Positions 26,431 through 34,429 of a stretch of DNA of 64,000 nucleotides are shown one piece after another; position 1 is the stretch's first letter, and each line of letters begins with the position of its first letter. The notes beneath the pieces were generated by a model. That model worked only from the letters and a program-made list of their open reading frames with translations. It made no database searches and was not told the DNA's origin. The stretch spans positions 9,176,001-9,240,000 of the forward strand of contig NZ_CP107928.1 in the NCBI RefSeq assembly GCF_036030735.1. The letters run 5' to 3'. The translations under genes were made by a program, and so were the position numbers. The DNA is from Streptomyces sp. NBC_00425 (GTDB lineage Bacteria > Actinomycetota > Actinomycetes > Streptomycetales > Streptomycetaceae).

Positions 26431-27351
26431 GTGTCCTCTCCGGGCCCCGGCGTCTCGTCGCGCCCGGGCGGTGCGGAGTTCATCGGCCGTCTGCCGGAAG
26501 CCGGGGACTTCCCGGCTGACCTGCGAGGCGTGGAACAACCCCTTCGTCCCCCGCAGATGATCACCCGGCTCGTCGGCGGACGCGTCTGCGCCTACGACCT
26601 GGCGGCCGGCGACCGGGGCGTGCTGTCGCCGGTCCTGGTCTGCCGGCCTTCCACCGAGGACGAGGTCGTCGACCACGCCGTCGCCGACGATCTCGCGCGC
26701 CTCTATTGCGCGACCCTCGACGCGGTCGTCTGCACCACGGCAGACGGGGACGAGGTCTGGCGGTCTCGGTTCGAGCCACGGTCTGCCCGGCGGCACGGGC
26801 ACCGGCCCGGTTGTGTGCTGTCGTCGGACGGACTCGTGCTGTGGGTGTACCGGCCCGACGCCATGGCCGGCCGCAACCGCCCCGACCAGTGGGCGGCTCT
26901 GGACGCCGCGACCGGCGCGGTCCTCGCACAAACCGATCTGCGGACCGCCGGGCCCGGGGGGCGGCAACTGCTGCACCCGGCGGGCGAGGAGGTCCTCCTC
27001 GACGTGGGCGAAGGGCAGGACGGCTCCGTCATGTACCGTGCGTCGCTCGCCGGCGCCGGGATGGATCTCGTCGGTTGTCCGTGGGCCGACCGGTGCCTCA
27101 TCGCCGAACGCCCCTGTGCCGGACGTCGGTGGTTCCGCTTCATCCCAACAGCGCCGCGACGGCGGTCAGGGCGGGGACGGACAGGAGGGTGGACAACAGG
27201 ATCGACTCGCGGGCGAGTTGCTCGCCGACCCGGTACTCGGAGGCGTAGGTGTAGAGATTCTGGGCGGCCGGCAGAGCGGCGACCACGACGACGTCGAGCA
27301 GGGCGTCGCCGCGCAGACGGAACACGGCGACGGCGAGAGTCCAGGCGATGA
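26431..27351 (+). CDS. Hypothetical beta-propeller-like protein, probably 3'-truncated
   Basis: From GTG 26431 the protein contains repeat-like segments: LVGGRVCAYDLAAGDRGVL, RLYCATLDAVVCTTADGDEV and WAALDAATGAVLAQTDLR. These resemble quinoprotein/WD-type blades. After about position 27100 (CLIAERPCAGRRWFRF) the sequence turns Arg-rich, because it reads antisense through the convergent AEC transporter, whose stop is at 27140. A natural ending is therefore missing and the gene looks cut by rearrangement. It follows the methyltransferase by 3 bp. Confidence 0.55.
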   Translation: MSSPGPGVSSRPGGAEFIGRLPEAGDFPADLRGVEQPLRPPQMITRLVGGRVCAYDLAAGDRGVLSPVLVCRPSTEDEVVDHAVADDLARLYCATLDAVVCTTADGDEVWRSRFEPRSARRHGHRPGCVLSSDGLVLWVYRPDAMAGRNRPDQWAALDAATGAVLAQTDLRTAGPGGRQLLHPAGEEVLLDVGEGQDGSVMYRASLAGAGMDLVGCPWADRCLIAERPCAGRRWFRFIPTAPRRRSGRGRTGGWTTGSTRGRVARRPGTRRRRCRDSGRPAERRPRRRRAGRRRADGTRRRRESRR

Positions 27352-28060
27352 GGGGCTGGACGACGGTCTTGATGGCGGCGGAGAGCCAGATCGCCGGACG
27401 GTTGTCGCCCCGGGCGGGCAGGCCGCTGCCGCAGAGGGAGATGCCGAAGGCCAGCAGTACGGCCGGGACGGACATGTCCGCGATGAGGGTGAGGGGCTCC
27501 AGGGCGGGCCGGGGGAGGGGCAGGCCGGTGGCGGCCATGGTCACTCCCGCGAGTGTGCCGACCGCCATCGGGTTGCGGAGGGGCGTGGTCAGCCGTCGCG
27601 CCAGGGTCTGGCGTTCGCCGGGCCGGGTCAGGTCGAGGACGGTCAGGGCGAGCGGGGTGATGACGATCTGCTGGAAGAGCAGGACCGGCGCGACGAGGGA
27701 GGCGTCGCCCAGCACGTAGACGGCGATCGGGATGCCGAGGTTGGCGGCGTTGACATAGCTGGAGCACAGGGCCCCGATGGTGAGTTGACCCGCCCGCCAG
27801 CCGTTGCGCAGGCCGATCGCGGCGAAGAGGAAGGCCGCCGCAGACGTGCTGACGGCGGTGACGAGCAGCCGCGTCGACAGCAGGATCGACAGGTCGGCGC
27901 GCGCGAGGGTGGTGAAGAGCAGACAGGGGGTGGCGACACTGAAGGCGAGCCTCGTCAGGACGTGCCGGCCCTCGTCGCCCAGGTACCCGCGGCGGCCGAT
28001 GACGTATCCGACGCCGACGACGACGGCGATCACCATGAAGCCGTTGAGAACGCCCAGCAT
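27140..28060 (-). CDS. AEC-family (auxin efflux carrier-like) transporter
   Basis: A 306-residue membrane protein with about ten helices, for example FMVIAVVVGVGYVIGRRGYL at the start. PFAM Mem_trans features include the NAANLGIPIAVYVLG segment between the two five-helix halves. AEC proteins export small organic acids or auxin-like compounds in bacteria; the substrate here is unknown. ATG 28060 has GGGAAAGGG upstream. It is convergent with, and overlaps, the truncated gene at 26431. Confidence 0.85.
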   Translation of the reverse strand: MLGVLNGFMVIAVVVGVGYVIGRRGYLGDEGRHVLTRLAFSVATPCLLFTTLARADLSILLSTRLLVTAVSTSAAAFLFAAIGLRNGWRAGQLTIGALCSSYVNAANLGIPIAVYVLGDASLVAPVLLFQQIVITPLALTVLDLTRPGERQTLARRLTTPLRNPMAVGTLAGVTMAATGLPLPRPALEPLTLIADMSVPAVLLAFGISLCGSGLPARGDNRPAIWLSAAIKTVVQPLIAWTLAVAVFRLRGDALLDVVVVAALPAAQNLYTYASEYRVGEQLARESILLSTLLSVPALTAVAALLG

Positions 28061-28106
28061 CCCTTTCCCTGCCCGCCTTCACGTGCCCGCCTTCACGTGC
28101 CCGTCG

Positions 28107-28547
28107 TCACCAGTACCGGCCGCCGATCTGACGCCAGTACGGCGCCCCGCCCTCCCTTGAGGGCACGATCTCGCCGTCCTCGCCCCCCATGTCGCCCCAG
28201 TAGCGAAGGCGCCCGCGGAATTCGTGGGCGGCGCCCATACACGCCGACAGGCCCCGGATCCGTTCGTCGACGTCGTGCGCCTCGATCCCCGGATCGTTCA
28301 CGCGAAGGTACTTGACGGCCCGGGGACGGTCCCGGCCGTCGTCCGTGCCCGCATCGGCGTCCGCTTCGGGAACGAGCACCCAACGGGCGCGGTTCACCAG
28401 CCGGGTGAGTTCGGACTCGTCCGATCCGTGCGGCGCGACTTCGAATCCTCCCCGGGGAGCGGCCTGGTCGAGCAGTTCCCGCAGCCGGGCGAACGGGACG
28501 GGCGGGCACAGCTCGACGGTTCCCTCGACGATCCAGGGGTAGCTCAT
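28107..28547 (-). CDS. Hypothetical protein (146 aa), coupled to upstream gene
   Basis: The protein begins MSYPWIVEGTVELCPPVPFA and ends GAPYWRQIGGRYW. It has an acidic middle and EFRGRLRYWGDMGGEDGEIV, a pattern resembling small DUF6205-like Streptomyces proteins, though I am not sure of that family. It overlaps the preceding gene by ATGA (28547-28544), so the two are one translational unit. Control is probably through the palindrome at 29040-29060. Confidence 0.7.
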   Translation of the reverse strand: MSYPWIVEGTVELCPPVPFARLRELLDQAAPRGGFEVAPHGSDESELTRLVNRARWVLVPEADADAGTDDGRDRPRAVKYLRVNDPGIEAHDVDERIRGLSACMGAAHEFRGRLRYWGDMGGEDGEIVPSREGGAPYWRQIGGRYW

Positions 28548-29029
28548 GGGCGCTCCTCCGCCGCCGCGGTTCCGTGGTGCGATTCGGGAGCGCTGCCCGC
28601 TCCGCCGCTCTCGGGGTCCCGCCGGTGCCGGCCGATGAACGAGCGCAGCTGTGCGCGCGGATCGGTGGAGGTGCTCCAGGGCCTGTGGAGCCGTTCTGCC
28701 GAGGGGATGCCGCAGAGGAGCAGGTCGCGCATCTGTGCGACCGCCTCGCTCCTCGCCACGCGGACGCGGTCGCGCCCCTCCTCGGAGTCGTCCGCGGACG
28801 CCAGGACCCGGACCAGTTGCCGCTGCCATGCGCCGAGGCGGTCGAAGGCGTGCATCTCGCCCTGCGCGGATCCGGGGTTCTGCAGACCGACCAGTTCCCA
28901 TCTCCGGTCCTGCGACAAGGGGTTGTCGGCACAGACCCAGCCCGTGGCCATCTCCGCCGCCCGCTGGGCCAGTTCCTCACAGGTCGTCTCAACGGGTCCG
29001 GCGGATTGCCGTGAAGGCGTGTCGTTCAT
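28544..29029 (-). CDS. Hypothetical protein (161 aa), near-leaderless
   Basis: No family was recognised. The sequence is helical and charged (AWQRQLVRVLASADDSEEGR, VARSEAVAQMRDLLLC) with a disordered Gly/Ser/Glu tail. A -10-like GATAAT (29044-29039) ends only 9 nt before ATG 29029, and there is no clear ribosome binding site, so the transcript may be leaderless. The same GATAAT forms one arm of a 21-bp palindrome. Confidence 0.7.
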   Translation of the reverse strand: MNDTPSRQSAGPVETTCEELAQRAAEMATGWVCADNPLSQDRRWELVGLQNPGSAQGEMHAFDRLGAWQRQLVRVLASADDSEEGRDRVRVARSEAVAQMRDLLLCGIPSAERLHRPWSTSTDPRAQLRSFIGRHRRDPESGGAGSAPESHHGTAAAEERP

Positions 29030-29038
29030 GATCCCGAG

Positions 29039-29060
29039 ATTATCGTCATGACGACGATAA
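29039..29060. promoter_or_regulatory. Operator palindrome TTATCGTC-N5-GACGATAA (site 1)
   Basis: Arms of 8 bp (29040-29047 and 29053-29060) with spacer ATGAC. The left arm overlaps the predicted -10 (GATAAT on the minus strand) of the 29029 gene, the geometry of a repressor site. The same arms and spacing recur at 35971-35991. Confidence 0.65.
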
Positions 29061-29127
29061 GGCAAGGCGCATGTCCGGGCGGCGCGGGGAGCACGATGTG
29101 CGCCGCCGCGGACGCCCGGCGGTCAGG

Positions 29128-30123
29128 TCAGGCGCCGTTCGCGCTGGACGTCGTCCCCTCTCCGGAGGCGCTGCCGGCGAGCCACTGGTCCCATCCCAGG
29201 TTGAAGTCGGCGTACCCGTTGTCCGCCGAGGCCTTGGCGCGCGGAGATCCGGTGATGGTGACCGGATCACCCTGCTTGACCTGGTCGTAGAACCACTTGG
29301 CGTCCGACAGCGACAGGTGGACGCAGCCGTGCGAGCCGCGGGCGCTTCCACTGCCCGGATTAGGGTCACCGGTCGAGTAGTGCACATAGGTGCCGGACTG
29401 GGTCAGGTGGACGTCCCAGGGCAGCGTCAGGTCGTAGTAGTTGGGGCTGCCCTTGTCGCAGCTGATGCCGACGCTGCAGGAGGTCATGTGGACCTTCTCC
29501 TGCTTGTCGATGACGGCCATCGTGCCGTTCCACGTCGGATACTGGGCGCTGCCCGCGTTGATCGACAGGTTGCGCAGCGTGCTGCCGTTCCGGGTCACCT
29601 TCATGGTGTGGCCGGTCACCGAGACGTCCGCCCGCACGTCGTCGCCGATCTTGAAGGTGTGCGTGTAACTGCGCACCCCGAAGCGTCCGTTGCCGTTGCC
29701 GACGCCGTTCATGTCGGCGTTGATCTTCACAGTCGTCCCCGAGGGCCAGTACGCCTTCGGGCGCCAGTCGGCGCGCTTGTCGCCGAACCAGTGCCAGGCG
29801 CCCACCACCGGTTGCGAGGTGCTCACCTTCATGTGCTTCTCGACCGCGGCCCGTGCCTTGGCCGCCACCGGATTGGTGAAGACGACCGAGATCGGCATGG
29901 CCACGCCGACCGTGGTTCCCGTCTGCGGGGTGATCGTCTCCAGCAGCATCGGCGGGCCCGCGGGCTTCTTCGGCGAGGGCGAGGAACTCGCGCTCGGGCC
30001 TCCCGACGCCTTGGCGTCGCCCCCGCTCGCCTTGTCGCTTCCGCCCCCGCCGCAGGCGCTTGCGCCCACCAGCATCACACCCGTGACCAGTGCGATCCCT
30101 ATGCCGCTCTTGCGCCGTCCCAC
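29128..30123 (-). CDS. L,D-transpeptidase lipoprotein (Ig-like plus YkuD)
   Basis: A 331-residue cell-wall enzyme that forms 3-3 peptidoglycan cross-links. It has a lipoprotein signal, ALVTGVMLVGASACGGGG (lipobox Cys), then a Ser/Gly/Lys-rich linker, an Ig-like domain (PQTGTTVGVAMPISVVFTNP) and a YkuD catalytic domain. HYSTGDPNPGSGSARGSHGC includes catalytic Cys267 in SHGCVHL. GTG 30123 gives the normal lipoprotein start; the longer frame upstream is not signal-like. It acts outside the membrane. It is encoded alone, divergent from the GNAT/IF-1 unit. Confidence 0.9.
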   Translation of the reverse strand: MGRRKSGIGIALVTGVMLVGASACGGGGSDKASGGDAKASGGPSASSSPSPKKPAGPPMLLETITPQTGTTVGVAMPISVVFTNPVAAKARAAVEKHMKVSTSQPVVGAWHWFGDKRADWRPKAYWPSGTTVKINADMNGVGNGNGRFGVRSYTHTFKIGDDVRADVSVTGHTMKVTRNGSTLRNLSINAGSAQYPTWNGTMAVIDKQEKVHMTSCSVGISCDKGSPNYYDLTLPWDVHLTQSGTYVHYSTGDPNPGSGSARGSHGCVHLSLSDAKWFYDQVKQGDPVTITGSPRAKASADNGYADFNLGWDQWLAGSASGEGTTSSANGA

Positions 30124-30350
30124 GACTTGCCCCGCTCTCTCGTCCTCGGCCCTGACAGGCCCGACGCATGGTGAGACAGACGCGACGTGGTCCCCAGTTG
30201 CACGTGCCGCGTAAAACGTGTGCCAAGACCCGGCACGCACCCGGTCCGAAAAGCGCAGCCGCGATCGGGCGGGAAAAGGGTTTGAGCGAGGCGGTGACCC
30301 GCTGCTACTTTCGCGGTGGACCGTGAAACCGTCGTATGGAGGTGAGACCC

Positions 30351-30453
30351 GTGAACACAGTTACCCATGGGTGCTCCCTCAACCCGTCACGGTCCGGCGG
30401 CTGACGTTCGGTGTCGCCAGGAGCGCCTGAGATCGAGGCACTCCTGGAGGGAG
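30351..30453 (+). promoter_or_regulatory. Leader ORF and possible attenuator before the GNAT-IF-1 unit
   Basis: GTG 30351, with a strong GGAGGTGAG site, encodes a 17-residue peptide (MNTVTHGCSLNPSRSGG, stop 30402-30404). A hairpin follows at 30418-30446: CAGGAG-C-GCCT paired with AGGC-A-CTCCTG. CTCCCTC inside the leader ORF (30374-30380) is exactly complementary to GAGGGAG (30447-30453), the binding site of the next gene. Translation-dependent control is inferred from this layout; G-rich sites pair easily by chance. Confidence 0.45.
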
Positions 30454-30459
30454 ACTCCG

Positions 30460-31251
30460 ATGAACACAAAGCCTTTCACATCCGGCCTGGGCGAGAACGC
30501 GGTGCTGATCACGCGCGTCGCTGAACGGCAATGGCACGCACTGGACGACGACCTGGTGGTCGGTCGTGGGCATGCCGGGCATCGGCCCGACGGACGCTTG
30601 TTCGTGAGCGTCGACGCCTGGCACGGGGCCGTCTTCGACCGGCTCGCCGAGGCGATGCTGGCGGAACTGCCCTCGCCGCTGTACACGGTGGTCGACGAGG
30701 CCGACGTCGAGCTGACGGCGGGCTGGCGGCGTGCGGGGTTCACGGTCCGCCGCCGCGAGTGGGAGTACGTCGTGCCGACCGACCCGCGGGTCACCGGGCT
30801 CGATGCGGTACTGCCGCCTGTGGGCGTGACGATCGTGCCCGCCGGACAGGCCGACGAGCGTCTGCTGCGGGCGGCGGACCGGGCGATCCGTGACGAGGTC
30901 GAGGCGGCCGTCGGATGGCAGTCGATGCCGGCGGAGGTCGTCCACCTCCCTGCAGGTGACACCATCGGCGACCCGTCGAAGTACGCGGTGGCCGCGGCGC
31001 CGGACCGGTATCTGGGGCTGATCCGCGTGGTGACGGCGATCCGGCCGCGCATCGGGCTGGTCGCGGTCCGGGCCGGAGATCAGCGTCGCGGCATCGCCCG
31101 GGCGCTGCTGGCCCACGCGCTGCGGGCACAGCACCGTTCCGGGTTCGCAGCGGCCTGGACCGAGGTGCACGAGTCCAACCGGGCGGCCTCGGCGCTGTTC
31201 GAGGGCGTCGGCGCCCGACCGGTGAGCAGCAACCTGGAGTTGGTCCGATGA
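30460..31251 (+). CDS. GNAT-family N-acetyltransferase
   Basis: A 263-residue protein with a C-terminal GNAT domain: [20 protein letters not shown] is the acetyl-CoA pyrophosphate loop (R-x-x-G-x-A) and [20 protein letters not shown] is the final strand-helix motif. The N-terminal half looks like a second, diverged GNAT fold ([20 protein letters not shown]). ATG 30460 follows GGAGGGAG. Its stop overlaps the start of the IF-1 paralogue (ATGA), a strong hint that the two act on the same process, perhaps ribosome or antibiotic modification. Confidence 0.88.
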   Translation: MNTKPFTSGLGENAVLITRVAERQWHALDDDLVVGRGHAGHRPDGRLFVSVDAWHGAVFDRLAEAMLAELPSPLYTVVDEADVELTAGWRRAGFTVRRREWEYVVPTDPRVTGLDAVLPPVGVTIVPAGQADERLLRAADRAIRDEVEAAVGWQSMPAEVVHLPAGDTIGDPSKYAVAAAPDRYLGLIRVVTAIRPRIGLVAVRAGDQRRGIARALLAHALRAQHRSGFAAAWTEVHESNRAASALFEGVGARPVSSNLELVR

Positions 31252-31472
31252 CGAAGAACAAGAACGTCATCGAGGTCGAGGGCAAGATCGTCGAGTGCCT
31301 TCGAAGCGCCATGTTCACCGTGGAGCTGGACAACGGCCACCAGGTGCTCGCGCACATCAGCGGGAAGATCCGCAAGAACTACATCAAGATCCTGCTGGAG
31401 GACCGGGTGCTGGTGGAACTCCCGCCGTACGACCTGACACGCGGTCGGATCGTGTTCCGGTACCGGAACTAA
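31248..31472 (+). CDS. infA: Translation initiation factor IF-1 paralogue
   Basis: A 74-residue S1/OB-fold protein with the full IF-1 pattern: [40 protein letters not shown] and [20 protein letters not shown]. The usual chromosomal infA sits in the ribosomal-protein/rpmJ region; no ribosomal genes are present here, so this is probably a second copy. Residues differ from the expected housekeeping form (for example CLRSAMF where PNAMF is common). It starts inside the stop of the GNAT gene and ends before two strong hairpins. Confidence 0.88.
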   Translation: MTKNKNVIEVEGKIVECLRSAMFTVELDNGHQVLAHISGKIRKNYIKILLEDRVLVELPPYDLTRGRIVFRYRN

Positions 31473-31509
31473 GGGCCGGTCGGCGCCTTCTCCGGCAGCT
31501 GACACCGAG

Positions 31510-31600
31510 CCCCCGGTCGCGGCGTTTCCCGTGACCGGGGGCGTCCACGACGGGGAGCCCGGGCACTGTCTCCCCGGGACCTGGTCCGGGTCCCGGGGAG
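31510..31600. terminator. Two hairpins between convergent genes
   Basis: GCCCCCGGTC (31510-31519) pairs with GACCGGGGGC (31534-31543). CTCCCCGGGACC (31570-31581) pairs with GGTCCCGGGGAG (31589-31600) around a 7-nt loop. Both lie between the stops of the IF-1 gene (+) and the DHFR-like gene (-), and can act in both directions. Confidence 0.75.
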
Positions 31601-31618
31601 CAGCCGCTCAGGCGGACG

Positions 31619-32233
31619 TCACAGGACGTCGTAGGTCAGGTGTGTCGCGGTCGATGTCGACTCCACACTCCGCTGGACGAGAGTGCGCGGCGCACCGCCG
31701 GTGAACAACGGTGTCCCGGCGCCCAGGACGACGGGTGCGAGGTGCAGTGTCAGCGTGTCGACCAGCCCTGCGCCGAGCGCCGAGCCGATGAGGGCGCCAC
31801 CGCCCATGAGCACGACGTCCAGGACCTTTCCGCTGCGCTGGGACGCCTCCTCGGCGCGCTCGCGCGCGGCATGGACGGCATCGTGCAGACCGGTGGTGAC
31901 GAACGTCCAGTCGAGGTCGGCGAGCCGTACCGAATCCGGTGGTGAGCTCGTCACGACGACGAACGCGGGCTTGCCGACCTCGCCGGCGCCGTAGCCGGTG
32001 GTGTCGTCCCAGCCCTCCGGCCCGTCGACCAGGTCGAAGAGACGACGGCCGAGGACGACGGCGCCCGAGCGGGCGGTCCCCTCGCGCAGATACCGGCGGT
32101 CGTCGGGGTCGTCGGAGAACGCCCAGGTGTGCAGGGCCTCGCCACCGGTGCCCAGACCGTTGTGCGGACCGGGGTCGGGCCCGGTGACGAAGCCGTCGAG
32201 GGAGACCGAGATGTCGGCGATGATGCGGGTCAT
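31619..32233 (-). CDS. Dihydrofolate-reductase-like (RibD C-terminal) protein
   Basis: A 204-residue DHFR-fold protein starting MTRIIADISVSLDGFVTGPD, with SGAVVLGRRLFDLVDGPEGW, VLMGGGALIGSALGAGLVDT and LTLHLAPVVLGAGTPLF. This is the yyaP/RibD_C group of NADPH-dependent reductases, not housekeeping DHFR. ATG 32233 matches the family start but lacks a good binding site. An in-frame ATG at 32266 overlaps the TetR stop (ATGA) and may be the coupled start. The substrate is unknown. Confidence 0.82.
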   Translation of the reverse strand: MTRIIADISVSLDGFVTGPDPGPHNGLGTGGEALHTWAFSDDPDDRRYLREGTARSGAVVLGRRLFDLVDGPEGWDDTTGYGAGEVGKPAFVVVTSSPPDSVRLADLDWTFVTTGLHDAVHAARERAEEASQRSGKVLDVVLMGGGALIGSALGAGLVDTLTLHLAPVVLGAGTPLFTGGAPRTLVQRSVESTSTATHLTYDVL

Positions 32234-32262
32234 ACAGGGTAGACCCGATCCGTCGCCCGGAC

Positions 32263-32898
32263 TCATCGCTCACTTCCGAAAACGGGGGAGAGGTCGCCGT
32301 CGCGAAGGCGGAGGAAGGCCGCGGGGGTCGCCCAGCCACGCAGCGCGGCGTGGATCGTCGACCGGAACGTGACGTCCGCGGTGGGGCCTTCGAGGGCCCC
32401 CGCGAGTTCGAGCGTCACCACTCCGTGCAGGGTCACCCAGAGCGAGACGGCGATCGACGTCGCTTCGCCCTCGAGGACGGATTCGGTCACGGCGCGGTCG
32501 ATGGCCGCGAGGAGGGGCCCAACGGGGTCGCCGGTACCGACCGTCCCGGACGGCTCGAAGGACTGCACGCCGCCGAACAGCGTCGCGTACAGGTGGCTGT
32601 GCTCCCGGCCCCATCGCCGGTACGCGGCGGCCAGCGCGTAGAGGTCGACGAGGGCGTTCTCGGAGGCCGGCACCGCCGTCAGCGCCTGGAAGAGTCCGGC
32701 GACGGCCCTGTCGCGCACCGCCGCGATCAGCCCTTCCTTGTCGCCGAACAGGGAGTACACCGCCGCCGTCGACGTCCGGGCGGCCGCGGCCACGGAACGG
32801 ATGGTGACCGACTCCTGGGGGCGAGTCGCCAGCAGTTCGGTCGTGCACTCCACGAGTCGCTCTCCGACGGTCGTGTCGTTCGTCCTCGGCCTACCCAT
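32263..32898 (-). CDS. TetR-family regulator
   Basis: A 211-residue repressor. The HTH is in SVTIRSVAAAARTSTAAVYS-LFGDKEGLI, with a TetR_C-type ligand domain after it (RRWGREHSHLYATLFGG; SIAVSLWVTLHGVVTLEL). ATG 32898 is the family-like start (MGRPRTNDTTVGERL). Divergent from the hydrolase gene at 32966, with a palindromic operator between, it probably controls both that gene and the DHFR-like gene co-transcribed behind it. Confidence 0.87.
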   Translation of the reverse strand: MGRPRTNDTTVGERLVECTTELLATRPQESVTIRSVAAAARTSTAAVYSLFGDKEGLIAAVRDRAVAGLFQALTAVPASENALVDLYALAAAYRRWGREHSHLYATLFGGVQSFEPSGTVGTGDPVGPLLAAIDRAVTESVLEGEATSIAVSLWVTLHGVVTLELAGALEGPTADVTFRSTIHAALRGWATPAAFLRLRDGDLSPVFGSER

Positions 32899-32923
32899 GA
32901 CGCGGAGTCTACCTTCTTTGGTA

Positions 32924-32945
32924 ACGTTGTTTTGAAACAGTGTTC
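32924..32945. promoter_or_regulatory. Predicted TetR operator
   Basis: AACGTTGTTT-TG-AAACAGTGTT: 10-bp inverted arms with two mismatches, in the 67-bp gap between the TetR start (32898) and the hydrolase start (32966). The position overlaps where both promoters must lie. Confidence 0.55.
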
Positions 32946-32965
32946 CGAAACTGGGGGATCCAGCC

Positions 32966-34300
32966 GTGTCTTCATTCGCCGTACGCTCCGCACGCTTCGC
33001 CCGACGCCTGCTTCCGGCCACGGCAGCCGTCGCGGCACTGGTCGCCGTCTTCCTCGTCACGCTCGTCCTGACCGACGGGGCAGGATCAGGGCTCGGCGCA
33101 TGGCTGACGACCCTGGGGGCCGGGACGGCCTGGGCGCTGTGGCGTGGGTGGCGTCGCGCCCGGGCCGCACGTCTCGCGGCGTTCCTGCCGTTGGTCGTCG
33201 CGGCGGCGTTGACGGGCTCGGTCTGCGTCCCCAGCGTGCCCACGGCCCGGCAGTACCCGCCCGCTCTGCCGTTCGTCGCCGCACAGCACTGGAACCTGGC
33301 CACGGGCAGCCGGGTCGCGGTCTATCACCACGCGCCCGCGAACAACGGCGTTCGACGCCCCGTTCCGCTGGTGTATCTCAACGGCGGGCCCGTCCGCGGC
33401 ATCTCGGTTCTCGACCACCGCTTCCTGCAACTCCTCGCGCGACAGGGCTACGACGTCTACGCCTACGAACAGGCGGGCGGCGGACGAAGCGATCTGCTGC
33501 CCATGGACCAGTACACGATCTCCCGGTCGGTCCGCGACCTCGCCGCTTTCGTCGACCGGCTGGGAAAGGGCGAGGTCGACATCCTCGGCTTCTCCTCGGG
33601 CGGGGTCGTCCTCACGCGAGCCCTCGCCGACCCTCGCGTCGCCGCACGCCTGCACCGGGCGATCGTCGCGGAGCCCGGACCGATGGACGGTCCCACCGCG
33701 CAGGCCGGCGGGCACAAAGGCCGACCCTCCGCGCGTGGCCTCGCGCCGGCAGTCTCCGGACCGCGGTCGACGCGCGTCCCGCGGTACGCCACAGCCTTCG
33801 GCCTCATGCGACTCGGACTCCTCACCCCTGGCACCGGGTTGATCGGACAGGCCGAAGGCGACAACGCGTTCACCGCGGCCGACCTCGGCGGCGACACCGC
33901 ATCCGCCTACTGCGCACGCGACGCGCATCGCATCCCGCAGGAGGACACCCCGCAGAACTTCTCCTTCAGTCCCGCCGCGAGCCTCCGCATCCAAGAGACG
34001 ATCAAGGACTCGCCCTCCGTCGCCCCGGAGCTGAGGCGCTCCCAGGTCCCCGCCATGCTGATGATCGCCGAATGCTCCTCCCAGCTCCGCCAATGGGCCA
34101 CCGCCGTCCTCGGCAACGACCCCGCCGTCCGGAGCACCCAGTTCATGCGCGGGGTCGGACACCACATGTGGAACGGTTTGGACGACAACAACGAGCGAGC
34201 CGCCGCCGTCATCACCGCCTTCCTCGAAGACCGGCCCGCGCCGCTGCCCGACCACCCGACCCGCGACGGGATCCCCGCCTTCCTGCGTGATCACGAGTGA
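32966..34300 (+). CDS. Membrane-anchored alpha/beta hydrolase
   Basis: A 444-residue protein. Residues about 15-37, 43-58 and 67-88 are hydrophobic helices. From about 100 on there is an alpha/beta-hydrolase domain: PLVYLNGGPVRGISVLDHRF (oxyanion GGP, prolyl-aminopeptidase-like), VYAYEQAGGGRSDLLP, VDILGFSSGGVVLTRAL (nucleophile Ser in GFSSGG) and FMRGVGHHMWNGL (catalytic His). GTG 32966 begins VSSFAVRSARFARRLLPATA. Regulation by the divergent TetR is likely. The substrate is unknown. Confidence 0.82.
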   Translation: MSSFAVRSARFARRLLPATAAVAALVAVFLVTLVLTDGAGSGLGAWLTTLGAGTAWALWRGWRRARAARLAAFLPLVVAAALTGSVCVPSVPTARQYPPALPFVAAQHWNLATGSRVAVYHHAPANNGVRRPVPLVYLNGGPVRGISVLDHRFLQLLARQGYDVYAYEQAGGGRSDLLPMDQYTISRSVRDLAAFVDRLGKGEVDILGFSSGGVVLTRALADPRVAARLHRAIVAEPGPMDGPTAQAGGHKGRPSARGLAPAVSGPRSTRVPRYATAFGLMRLGLLTPGTGLIGQAEGDNAFTAADLGGDTASAYCARDAHRIPQEDTPQNFSFSPAASLRIQETIKDSPSVAPELRRSQVPAMLMIAECSSQLRQWATAVLGNDPAVRSTQFMRGVGHHMWNGLDDNNERAAAVITAFLEDRPAPLPDHPTRDGIPAFLRDHE

Positions 34301-34429
34301 ATACCCTGCTTGTTTCGTTCCCGGTTCTGGCCCCCATGGCCTACTCGGCGGTATACAAGCCTGGTCGAACGGAACGTCGGCCGTCCGGGCGGCGTCGTCG
34401 GTGGGCGTGGGTGACGAGGGGGAGACTCG

